Of a stretch of 27,847 nt of DNA, positions 1-6,292 are shown one piece after another. The notes under the pieces were generated by a model. The model was not told the DNA's origin. It ran no database searches and saw only the letters and a program-made list of their open reading frames with translations. A program made the translations under genes and the position numbers. Numbering within the stretch: position 1 is the stretch's first letter; each line of letters opens with the position of its first letter. The DNA comes from an uncultured Collinsella sp. (GTDB lineage Bacteria > Actinomycetota > Coriobacteriia > Coriobacteriales > Coriobacteriaceae): positions 1 through 27,847 of the forward strand of contig CABSMS010000018.1 in the NCBI GenBank assembly GCA_902478885.1, in the 5' to 3' direction.

Positions 1-379
1 GGGTAATTTCTTCCTCTGAAAAACCTTTGTAGTAAATACTGCCCATCTCATCAGATACAGAATCGTACTCGCCCTTTAAGGCATGTGCTTTCTCAGTCAG
101 AAACAGGAGTGTTTTCCTTTTGTCCGTTTCAGACTGAACACGGCTTATCAGCCCTTGATTTTCCATTCTTTCCAGCATCGTAGTAAGAGATGTTATCGCT
201 AATCCGCATTTAGTCGAGAGTGACCTGATTGAGATACCATCCTCCTGCCACAGCACATAAAGAATACGTCCCTGGGCTCCATTAAACGCATCAATATTCT
301 TTTCACTGAGAATCTTCTCGAAAATCCGGTCTCCAAGCTGCTTTATTTTGGTGACAAGAAATCCTCCGTTCATTTCCAT
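1..379 (-). CDS. MarR-family transcriptional regulator, 3' end cut by window edge
   Basis: Translating the reverse strand from an ATG at 379 gives 126 residues with no stop before the left edge, so the C-terminus is missing. Residues about 47-80 form a winged helix-turn-helix (DGISIRSLSTKCGLAITS, then MLERMENQGLISR). The wing carries the MarR signature DKRKT at 86-90, followed by LLFLTEKA. MarR proteins are dimeric repressors, often of efflux or stress genes and often ligand-responsive; the target here is not visible. The start is set by AGGAG 7 nt upstream; a second ATG at 373 sits too far from it. Codons are A/T-rich, unlike every gene from 1096 onward, which suggests acquisition from a Firmicutes-like donor. 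The gene overlaps a small upstream ORF, suggesting translational coupling. The family call is firm; the ligand and target are unknown. Confidence 0.85.
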   Translation of the reverse strand, partial: MEMNGGFLVTKIKQLGDRIFEKILSEKNIDAFNGAQGRILYVLWQEDGISIRSLSTKCGLAITSLTTMLERMENQGLISRVQSETDKRKTLLFLTEKAHALKGEYDSVSDEMGSIYYKGFSEEEIT

Positions 380-435
380 ACAAAAGCTCCTATATAGTAG
401 TTTATGTAAAATAATGATATTACATGTTTTCTCAT
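370..435 (-). CDS. Small ORF (21 aa) overlapping the marR start; possible leader peptide
   Basis: The reverse strand reads ATG at 435 to a TGA at 370: MRKHVISLFYINYYIGAFVWK, 21 residues, hydrophobic and aromatic-rich. AAAAAAGGAG precedes the ATG with 8 nt spacing, one of the best ribosome binding sites in the window. Its last codons contain the Shine-Dalgarno and ATG of the marR gene, and its stop overlaps the marR start by 10 bases. This arrangement would couple marR translation to translation of the small ORF. It could be a regulatory leader peptide, a small membrane peptide, or the truncated end of a longer gene lost by rearrangement. I do not recognise the peptide. A longer in-frame extension upstream (to 576) lacks a good start context. 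Confidence 0.5.
   Translation of the reverse strand: MRKHVISLFYINYYIGAFVWK
404..425. promoter_or_regulatory. Dyad upstream of marR, candidate operator
   Basis: ATGTAA at 404-409 and TTACAT at 420-425 form an inverted repeat with 6-bp arms and a 10-bp spacer. A 22-bp dyad near its own gene is the usual form of a MarR autoregulatory operator. Here it lies inside the 21-codon ORF, just upstream of the marR Shine-Dalgarno. The symmetry is seen directly; binding is inference. Confidence 0.35.
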
Positions 436-577
436 AACTTGCGCTCCTTTTTTCGGTTTTAGGTTGTGTGTTCTAAGAGACTTCCCAACCACTTGATTGA
501 GAGGTCTTTTAGGGCATACAACACCCTCCACCAATAAGGACGTAACCGCCTTTACAGCCGCACATGGCGTCGGCAAA

Positions 578-604
578 TCACTCTATTCCCCTCACTTTTG
601 ACAT
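578..604 (-). pseudogene. Truncated start of a second gene (8 codons)
   Basis: A perfect AGGAGG lies 5 nt before the ATG at 604, overlapping the end of the upstream remnant. The frame stops after MSKVRGIE at 578. A strong start signal leading to only eight codons suggests the 5' end of a downstream partner gene truncated by rearrangement. It could also be a fortuitous match. Confidence 0.25.
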
Positions 605-786
605 ATCGTCCTCCTGAGCTGTTCGACCGCGTCGAGCAGACGGTCATCTTTGTAATCCGCTTTTGCGCAAGCAACGTATAAGGAAAACGGGTCGACACAT
701 GCCGAGCCGTGCCAAGCGAAGCGAATACCGCTCAAGATACATGCGAGGAATCTGCATCTCAACTGGCTCTGAATCGTATAAAACGC
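592..786 (-). pseudogene. Possible C-terminal remnant of an unidentified protein
   Basis: The minus-strand frame is open from a stop at 787-789 to a TGA at 592-594. Its last 35 or so residues look like real protein: VDPFSLYVACAKADYKDD and then RLLDAVEQLRRTICQK. There is no plausible start codon with a ribosome binding site, so it reads as the tail of a gene whose 5' part is lost. A second ORF begins inside its last codons (AGGAGG, then ATG at 604), the overlap typical of two-gene operons such as toxin-antitoxin pairs. I cannot name the family. Chance coding remains possible. Confidence 0.3.
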
Positions 787-958
787 TCAATTCCTAAAGT
801 CATAAGAAACAACCCAAACGCAACAAGGGGGCTCCCCCGTCCATGTACGGGAAAGCCCCTACTCACATCTATTTATCTGACAGTATCTATCAGCCTACCC
901 GGCTCTCCAGATTAAAAAGCGAACGAGCAGAGCGACGTTCGCAAGCAGCGTTACCCAA

Positions 959-1088
959 GGACCTGGGCGGACGTATGGGGCAACATCGGTCGCGAGTTCC
1001 GCACGCAAAGGAGGCCACTTAATGTGGCCTCCGTCTTGCGCAGGACTGCCCGAGCAGGCGATGTTGCCCCATACGCCCGCCCAGGTCC
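959..1088. repeat. 130-bp imperfect palindrome with nested terminator hairpin
   Basis: The 30-bp arms 959-988 and 1059-1088 are reverse complements with one mismatch (within ACCTGGGCGG...CAACATCG). The central 70 bp are themselves partly symmetric around the perfect hairpin at 1010-1032. The element begins 8 bp past the pcrA stop and spans nearly all of that gene's 3' flank. It may be a very long transcription-end hairpin, an intergenic foldback repeat, or in principle a foldback assembly artefact. The imperfect symmetry of the central part argues against a simple artefact. Confidence 0.8.
1010..1032 (-). terminator. Terminator hairpin downstream of pcrA
   Basis: GGAGGCCAC, a 5-nt loop and GTGGCCTCC form a perfect 9-bp stem. 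On the minus strand it is followed by TTTGCG. It lies 64 bp past the pcrA stop, at the centre of the larger palindrome. The T-run is short, so termination may depend on the extended stem. Confidence 0.6.
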
Positions 1089-1095
1089 GCCAGGA

Positions 1096-3996
1096 TCACG
1101 ACAGCTTGACGATCGGTGCAAAACCTTTCATCAGCTTTTTGGTCTGGCCGGTCTTTTCGAACTGGACCTCGATCATGTCTCCGGCGACCGAGATCACGGT
1201 GCCCGTGCCAAAGGTCTTGTGGCTCACGGTATCGCCCGCGGCAAAGTCCTGCGATGCGCTGGCGCGATCGACCTTGCGCTCCACCGTCGGCGACACCTTG
1301 GACGACGGCTTTTTGACTCGCGGCGCGCCCGAGCCAAAGGTCGAGGCAACACGGCCGGCGTCGGGCGAAACCCCACGATGGCGCTCGGTCCCGTAGCTGC
1401 TGCCGCCAAAGAAATCGTCAAAGCTCGATCCGCCGCGCGAACCGGAACCGCCGGTCGAGCGCGTATGCGAACCAAACACCTTGCCGCCGTACATATCCGA
1501 GCCCATGCCCGAGCCAAAGGTGCCGTGACGGTCGCCGCGCTTCTCCCAGCCCGTGCCCTCAAAACCGGCAGAACCGATACCGCTAAATTCGATATCCTCA
1601 AACGGAATCTCGTTGAGGAAGCGCGAGCGCGGGTTGGCAGAGGTCGAGCCGTAGGTGCGACGCGTGGCCGCATAGGTCAAGAACAGGCGCTTACGGGCAC
1701 GCGTGATGGCGACGTAGGCCAGGCGACGCTCCTCCTCGAGCTTGCCCGGATCATCGCTGCCGCCAAAGTCGTGCACGTGCGGGAAGATGCCCTCCTCCAT
1801 GCCGGCCACGAACACCGCGGGGAACTCCAGGCCCTTGGCGGAGTGGATGGTCATCATGGTAATGGCATGCGTCTCGCCGGCCAGGGAATCCAAGTCGGAG
1901 CGCAGGGCCAGCCACTCCATAAGTGCCGGCAGCGCCTTGCAGGTGAGCGGGCCGTAGGTGCGCTCGATCTCGTCGGCATGCACGGCACCCGCCGGCAGCT
2001 CCGTCGGTGAGGCATAGGCGTTGCCCGCGATAGCGGCAGCCAGGGCATCCTGCGGCGAGAGCGCCGGGGCCGCCAGGCTATCGAGTGGATTGGAACCCGC
2101 GGCATCACGCGCGCCAACGAGCGCCTCAAACGAAGACACGGGCGCAGACGGGCCGGGCTCGGGCGCAGGCGCGCTCACCACAACGGGCTCGGGCTCAACG
2201 TCGGCGGGCACATCGGCAACACCAGCAGCGCGCAGCTCTTCCAAGCTCTCGAGCGTGCCTTCGATATCCTCGTGCGTCTCCTCAAATTCGGCAGCGACGC
2301 CCAGGAATTCCTGGATGTTCTCGGCGCGACTCTCGGACTCCATGGTGCCCTCGGCGCGGAAAGCCTGCAGCAGGCCCGTCTTATCGACAATCATCTCGAC
2401 GACGTCCTTGAGCTCGCCGTCCATGCGGCGACCCTCGCGCACCAGCGACACAAAGCTCGACAGGCCATTGCGCACCTTGGCGCTAAACATGCCCGTCTCG
2501 GCTGTTGCGATCTCGCAGGCCTGGAAGAACGAGCAACGGTTGTCGCGCGCCAGCTGCTCAATCTTTTGGATCGAGGTGGAGCCGATGCCGCGGCGCGGCG
2601 TGTTGATGACGCGCTTGACGCTCATCTCGTCGGCCGGGTTCACGATCATCTTGAGGTAGGCCATGACGTCGCGGATCTCGGCACGGTCGAAGAATCGCGT
2701 GCCGCCCACAATCTTGTAGGGCACGCCTGCGCGCAGGAACATATCTTCGAGGATACGCGACTGGGCGTTGGTGCGGTAGAACACGGCGATATCGTCGTAA
2801 CTCGTGCCCTTGGAGTGCAGCTTTTCGATCTCGCCGGCAATCCAGCGGCCCTCGTCGCGCTCATCGCTTGCCTGGAAGGCCTGGATCTTCTCGCCGTCGC
2901 CCTCGGCCGTAAACAGGCGCTTGTCCTTGCGCTGCGAGTTGTGACGCACCACGGCGTTGGCGGCGCTCAGGATATGGCCCGTAGAGCGATAGTTCTGCTC
3001 CAGCTTGACGGTCTTGCAGTCTTTAAAGTCCTTCTCAAAGTCCAGGATATTGGTGATGTCGGCGCCACGCCAGCTATAAATGGACTGATCGTCATCGCCC
3101 ACGACCATGAGGTTTTGGTACTTGGCGGCCAGCAGGTTGGCGATCTCGTACTGGACGTGGTTGGTGTCCTGGTACTCGTCGACGCTAATGTAGCGGAAAC
3201 GCTCTTGGTACTTATCGAGCACCTCGGGGCGGGTGCGCAGCAGCTCGAGCGTGCGCACGAGCAGGTCGTCGAAGTCCATCGCGTTGGCGGCGCGCAGGCG
3301 GCGTTCCAGCTCCAGGTAGACCTGCGCGGCCTTTTTGTCGTTGGGGCTGTCGGCGGATTTGAGCATGTCCTCGGGGCCGATCATGGCGTTTTTGGCCGAA
3401 CTGATCTTGCTGCGGATCATATTGATGGGGAATTGCTTTTGCTCGATACCGAGCGCCTGCATAATATCGCGCACCATGCGCTTGGAATCGTCATCATCGT
3501 AGATGGTGAACTGACCGGTGTAGCCCAGCAGGTCAGCGTCCTCGCGCAGCATGCGCACGCACATAGCATGGAAGGTGCACACCCACATGCCGCGGGTACC
3601 GCTGGGGATGAGTGCCGCCAGACGCTCGCGCATCTCGGCCGCGGCCTTGTTGGTAAACGTGATGGCAAGGATCTGCCAGGGCTTAACGCCCAGGTCGCCG
3701 AGCATATGTGCGATGCGGAAGGTCAAGACGCGGGTCTTACCCGAGCCGGCGCCGGCAAGGACCAGCAACGGACCCTCGGTGGTCAGGACCGCCTCGCGCT
3801 GGGCGGGATTAAGGCTGTCGATGTCGACGAGCGGCTTGGCGGGTTTGGGTGCCGGCGCGGGAGCGTCGTAGATGTCGAGCGGGACGAGCTCGGGTTCCGG
3901 CGCAGCGGGGGCGGCATATGCATCGAGCGGCACGGGTTCCGGCGCGGGCGGCACGGGTACCGCGGCGTTCTTTTCCCAGGGCAAGGGCTGGGTCAT
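1096..3996 (-). CDS. pcrA: ATP-dependent DNA helicase PcrA/UvrD
   Basis: Superfamily 1A 3'-5' helicase for repair and for clearing stalled replication and transcription complexes. I chose the ATG at 3996 (MTQPLPWEKN): GAGGAG lies 6 nt upstream, while the frame further up lacks helicase-like sequence. The protein is 966 residues, well above the usual 720-780. Motifs: Walker A AGAGSGKT (81-88), TFTNKAA (113-119), VDEYQDTN (272-279), GDDDQSIYSWRGA (300-312), TIHSAKGLEF (716-725), YVAITRARKRLF (761-772). Residues 918-966 resemble the C-terminal Tudor-like domain by which PcrA binds RNA polymerase. The extra length is an Ala/Pro-rich N-terminus (to about 55), an Ala/Pro-rich insert of about 100 residues (590-690) in the 2B/2A region, and a Gly/Ser-rich linker before the Tudor-like tail. 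Confidence 0.96.
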   Translation of the reverse strand: MTQPLPWEKNAAVPVPPAPEPVPLDAYAAPAAPEPELVPLDIYDAPAPAPKPAKPLVDIDSLNPAQREAVLTTEGPLLVLAGAGSGKTRVLTFRIAHMLGDLGVKPWQILAITFTNKAAAEMRERLAALIPSGTRGMWVCTFHAMCVRMLREDADLLGYTGQFTIYDDDDSKRMVRDIMQALGIEQKQFPINMIRSKISSAKNAMIGPEDMLKSADSPNDKKAAQVYLELERRLRAANAMDFDDLLVRTLELLRTRPEVLDKYQERFRYISVDEYQDTNHVQYEIANLLAAKYQNLMVVGDDDQSIYSWRGADITNILDFEKDFKDCKTVKLEQNYRSTGHILSAANAVVRHNSQRKDKRLFTAEGDGEKIQAFQASDERDEGRWIAGEIEKLHSKGTSYDDIAVFYRTNAQSRILEDMFLRAGVPYKIVGGTRFFDRAEIRDVMAYLKMIVNPADEMSVKRVINTPRRGIGSTSIQKIEQLARDNRCSFFQACEIATAETGMFSAKVRNGLSSFVSLVREGRRMDGELKDVVEMIVDKTGLLQAFRAEGTMESESRAENIQEFLGVAAEFEETHEDIEGTLESLEELRAAGVADVPADVEPEPVVVSAPAPEPGPSAPVSSFEALVGARDAAGSNPLDSLAAPALSPQDALAAAIAGNAYASPTELPAGAVHADEIERTYGPLTCKALPALMEWLALRSDLDSLAGETHAITMMTIHSAKGLEFPAVFVAGMEEGIFPHVHDFGGSDDPGKLEEERRLAYVAITRARKRLFLTYAATRRTYGSTSANPRSRFLNEIPFEDIEFSGIGSAGFEGTGWEKRGDRHGTFGSGMGSDMYGGKVFGSHTRSTGGSGSRGGSSFDDFFGGSSYGTERHRGVSPDAGRVASTFGSGAPRVKKPSSKVSPTVERKVDRASASQDFAAGDTVSHKTFGTGTVISVAGDMIEVQFEKTGQTKKLMKGFAPIVKLS

Positions 3997-4057
3997 GGGC
4001 GACTCCTCATCTGACGGACGGCGCGCCTGCGGGCGGCGCCATAGTTTGAGCCGTACT

Positions 4058-4088
4058 AGTATACCGAGCCGCGCGGACACCGACGCAA
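4058..4088 (-). promoter_or_regulatory. Candidate pcrA promoter
   Basis: On the minus strand TATACT (4063-4058) is a near-consensus -10 element. TTGCGT (4088-4083) is a weak -35 candidate at a long 19-bp spacing. The leader to the ATG at 3996 would be about 55 nt. Confidence 0.4.
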
Positions 4089-4244
4089 ATCACACCACGA
4101 CTCCGTGCGTCACCGTCAGGCCCGCCCCAGCGGATTTGGCGCAATGGGGTCAGGTTACTTTGCACCAATCTATTGACAATCACGAAACCACCGATGTCAT
4201 GGCAGCAGCAGCGAGCGACGGTCAGAGCGAACAAATTGGCATGA

Positions 4245-4285
4245 AAAGGGGGCGGCATAGACCTTTTGGTCATGCCACCCCCTTT
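4245..4285 (-). terminator. Terminator downstream of uppP
   Basis: AAAGGGGG-C-GGCAT pairs with ATGCC-A-CCCCCTTT, and the stem continues through GACC TTTT GGTC at the tip. On the minus strand the stem ends in TTTT. It lies 45 bp past the uppP stop. The rest of 4089-4329, between pcrA and uppP, shows no gene. Confidence 0.8.
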
Positions 4286-4329
4286 GAATGACAAGTTGTC
4301 GTTCTGGCCGCCGCGCAGCGTCAACCAAG

Positions 4330-5310
4330 TTACAGGCCGAGCATAGGCTCCAGGACGAAGAAGTACGCGAGCACCACGATGCCCAGAATGATGCGGTAGA
4401 CGCCGAAGCACTTGAAGTCGTGACGGCGGACGAAGCCCATGAGCCACTTAATGGCGATGAGCGAAACCACAAAGGCCACAACGCAGCCCACGCCCAGGAT
4501 GGCGATCTCGTTGGCGCCAAAGGTACCGCCCTTGATGAAGTACTTGACCAGCTTGAGCGCACTCGCGCCAAACATGACGGGAATGGCCAGGAAGAACGTA
4601 AACTTGGACGCCACCGAACGCGTGCAGCCCAAAAGCAGGCCGCCGATGATGGTGGAACCGGAGCGCGACGTGCCCGGAATCAGCGAGAGCACCTGGAAGC
4701 ATCCGATGCCCAGTGCGGTCTTCCAACTTAGGTCCTCGAGCGTGGTGATGGAACCAAAGTCCAAATCCTCGTCATCGCCCTCATCCTCAGCGGCAGCCGC
4801 GGCGGGCGCCGCAAAGTGCGCACCGGCGGGACGTCCACCCGACACCACAGCACGCGAACCAAACGAACCGGCAACGGCCATTTCCTCGCGCTTGCTCGCG
4901 CGCCAGTTCTCGATCACGATAAACAGCACGCCGTACACAATGAGCGCCAGCGCCACGACGGGAGCATTGTAGAAATGCTCCTCCATCCAGTCGTTGAGCG
5001 GCAGACCGATCGCCGCCGCAGGAATGCAACCGAGCACAATCTTGCCCCACAGCACCCAGGTGTCGCGACGGCCCTCCTTGCCCTTGCTGGGCGAGAACGG
5101 ATTGAGCTCATGGAAGAACAGCACACAGACGGCCAGAATGGCGCCGAGCTGAATCACGACCAGGAACATATTCCAGAACGTCTCGCTCACGTTCATCTTG
5201 ACGAACTCGTCCACCAAGATCATGTGACCGGTCGACGAAACAGGCAGCCATTCGGTGATGCCCTCGACCAGGCCCATGAAGGCAGATTTTAGAAGCTCGA
5301 TAATATCCAA
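4330..5310 (-). CDS. uppP: Undecaprenyl-diphosphatase UppP (BacA type)
   Basis: Integral membrane enzyme that dephosphorylates undecaprenyl diphosphate to recycle the lipid carrier of cell-wall synthesis; extra copies confer bacitracin resistance. The N-terminus DIIELLKSAFMGLVEGITEW plus LPVSSTGH carries family residues E16, E20, S26 and H29. The second signature is PGTSRSGST with R216. I place the start at a TTG (5310-5308): it begins exactly where family members begin, GGGGG lies 5 nt upstream, and no ATG or GTG fits. The protein is 326 residues against about 270-280 usual. The surplus is an Ala/Asp/Glu-rich segment at about 140-192 between membrane helices, ending in an acidic stretch, probably a cytoplasmic loop. 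It is single-gene and divergent from the stress protein gene at 5559. Confidence 0.94.
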   Translation of the reverse strand: MDIIELLKSAFMGLVEGITEWLPVSSTGHMILVDEFVKMNVSETFWNMFLVVIQLGAILAVCVLFFHELNPFSPSKGKEGRRDTWVLWGKIVLGCIPAAAIGLPLNDWMEEHFYNAPVVALALIVYGVLFIVIENWRASKREEMAVAGSFGSRAVVSGGRPAGAHFAAPAAAAAEDEGDDEDLDFGSITTLEDLSWKTALGIGCFQVLSLIPGTSRSGSTIIGGLLLGCTRSVASKFTFFLAIPVMFGASALKLVKYFIKGGTFGANEIAILGVGCVVAFVVSLIAIKWLMGFVRRHDFKCFGVYRIILGIVVLAYFFVLEPMLGL

Positions 5311-5447
5311 AGGGACCCCCTCGTTAGACACCCGCCGATATTGTTCTGCGGACGGTGCGGGCGATGTCCCATTATCAACCGTTGGCGGCGCGCCTGCGCC
5401 TACCCTTACCAAAAAACTCGCCCGTTCACAGAATTGCGAGCGGTCAA

Positions 5448-5468
5448 ACCCAAATCCTTGGGTATAAC
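5448..5468 (+). promoter_or_regulatory. Candidate promoter and dyad upstream of the stress protein gene
   Basis: TATAAC at 5463-5468 is a good -10 hexamer; no clear -35 lies 16-18 bp upstream. A perfect dyad ACCCAA-ATCC-TTGGGT (5448-5463) abuts the -10, an operator-like position suggesting control by a repressor or an activator that replaces the -35. Confidence 0.4.
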
Positions 5469-5558
5469 TGCAACAAGATAAAGTGTCCGGCGGCCAACGC
5501 GCCCGCGCCCGCCCGATGCACGAGCCCCGCGCCCGTGCGATAGACCAAGGAGGAAACC

Positions 5559-5996
5559 ATGAACGAGGGCTACACCAAGGTATTTGTTTCACTCGACGGT
5601 ACTGAGCAGCAGGATTTTGTGCTCGCACGCGCCATCAAGGTCGCCGCGAACAACGGTGCCAAGCTAATCATCGGCCACGTTATCGATTCCACGGCGCTCG
5701 AGAGCGCCGGTTCCTATCCGGTCGATCTGGTCAACGGCCTAGAGGAGGCATTTAAGAACTCCATCGCCAAGCAGCTCGAAGAGGCCAAGGCCAATCCCGA
5801 TATTCCCGAGGTCGAGGTCATGATTCGCGCCGGCCGTATTCGCGAGACGCTCAAGGACGAGATGCTCGACGTGGTTAAGCCCGACCTGGTGCTCTGCGGC
5901 GCCCGCGGCCTGTCCTCGATCAAGTATGCGCTGCTGGGTTCGATTTCGACGTTCCTGCTACGCAACACCGACTGCGACATTTTGGTCGTAAAGTAG
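5559..5996 (+). CDS. Universal stress protein (UspA family)
   Basis: Small cytosolic nucleotide-binding protein of the Usp fold, 145 residues, a typical single-domain length. The N-terminal strand KVFVSLDGTEQQDF and the C-terminal ATP-binding signature GARG-(9 residues)-GS, seen in GARGLSSIKYALLGSIST, place it in the ATP-binding branch. The start is well supported by AGGAGG 5-6 nt upstream. It is transcribed alone, divergent from uppP, and followed by a palindromic element and a strong terminator. Usp proteins are generally induced by growth arrest or other stresses; the specific role here cannot be read from the sequence. Confidence 0.93.
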   Translation: MNEGYTKVFVSLDGTEQQDFVLARAIKVAANNGAKLIIGHVIDSTALESAGSYPVDLVNGLEEAFKNSIAKQLEEAKANPDIPEVEVMIRAGRIRETLKDEMLDVVKPDLVLCGARGLSSIKYALLGSISTFLLRNTDCDILVVK

Positions 5997-6009
5997 CGTT
6001 GCTCCCACC

Positions 6010-6102
6010 GGCCGCGGGGCCTGCGGGGTTTCCACGGGCACGTCCTCGCCGCGTTGCGGCTGCGGGATGTGCCCTTAGGAAACCCCTCCCGGCCCCGCGG
6101 CC
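6010..6102 (+). repeat. 93-nt nested hairpin element after the stress protein gene
   Basis: The outer arms GGCCGCGGGGCC (6010-6021) and GGCCCCGCGGCC (6091-6102) are perfect complements. Inside them GGGGTTTCC (6025-6033) pairs with GGAAACCCC (6078-6086), and GGGCAC (6036-6041) pairs with GTGCCC (6069-6074). The tip GCCGC-GTT-GCGGC also pairs. The whole folds into one long GC-rich stem-loop starting 13 nt after the stop codon and 42 nt before the true terminator, so it would form in the 3' UTR of the transcript. Confidence 0.75.
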
Positions 6103-6144
6103 TTCGCAGCCTTGCTTCAACGAGTTGGCTGAATAGAGGAATGG

Positions 6145-6175
6145 CGTGCCGCCCCGTTTGGGGCGGCACGTTTTT
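6145..6175 (+). terminator. Rho-independent terminator of the stress protein gene
   Basis: CGTGCCGCCCC, a GTTT loop and GGGGCGGCACG form a perfect 11-bp stem followed by TTTTT. This is a textbook plus-strand terminator. There is no T-run on the minus strand. Confidence 0.92.
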
Positions 6176-6208
6176 GTTATGGGGGATTCATTTGAGCCCC
6201 ATAGTTGT

Positions 6209-6268
6209 GTTCACGTTCAGGAACATGGCGCCAATTGCCTTAGCTAAGTTCACGTTCGGGAACATAGC
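6209..6268. repeat. Two 21-bp direct repeats with internal GTTC-N2-GAAC dyads
   Basis: Copies at 6209-6229 and 6248-6268 share GTTCACGTTC(A/G)GGAACAT(G/A)GC, with two differences, at 39-bp spacing. Each contains the dyad GTTC-NG-GAAC. They lie between the convergent stress-protein and sensor-kinase genes, 25-84 bp past the kinase stop, where no promoter is evident. Confidence 0.6.
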
Positions 6269-6292
6269 CGTTCGCACCGCAAGACAGCCCGA

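Larger units (their letters stand above)
436..958. other. Accessory intergenic region with gene remnants
   Basis: No intact gene is seen in this stretch. It holds the open-frame remnants at 578-786 and a hairpin at 828-859 (GGGGCT with AGCCCC outside, CCCGT with ACGGG inside). The minus-strand sequence after that hairpin is T-containing (CTTGTTGCGTTTG), so it may be a weak minus-strand terminator. Base composition shifts from A/T-rich near 440 to mixed, then to the GC-rich host style after about 900, which is consistent with a recombination junction. Confidence 0.5.

Noticed and set aside
709..915. Plus-strand ORF of 68 codons in the left accessory region
   Set aside because: No ribosome binding site or recognisable sequence; it runs through a hairpin.
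2272..4014. 580-codon plus-strand ORF opposite pcrA
   Set aside because: Antisense shadow of a GC-rich gene, with His/Ala/Val/Leu-rich nonsense composition and no ribosome binding site; the helicase motifs are on the other strand.
3997..4080. 28-codon N-terminal extension of PcrA
   Set aside because: The strong ribosome binding site is at the internal ATG (3996), and the likely promoter -10 lies within the extension.
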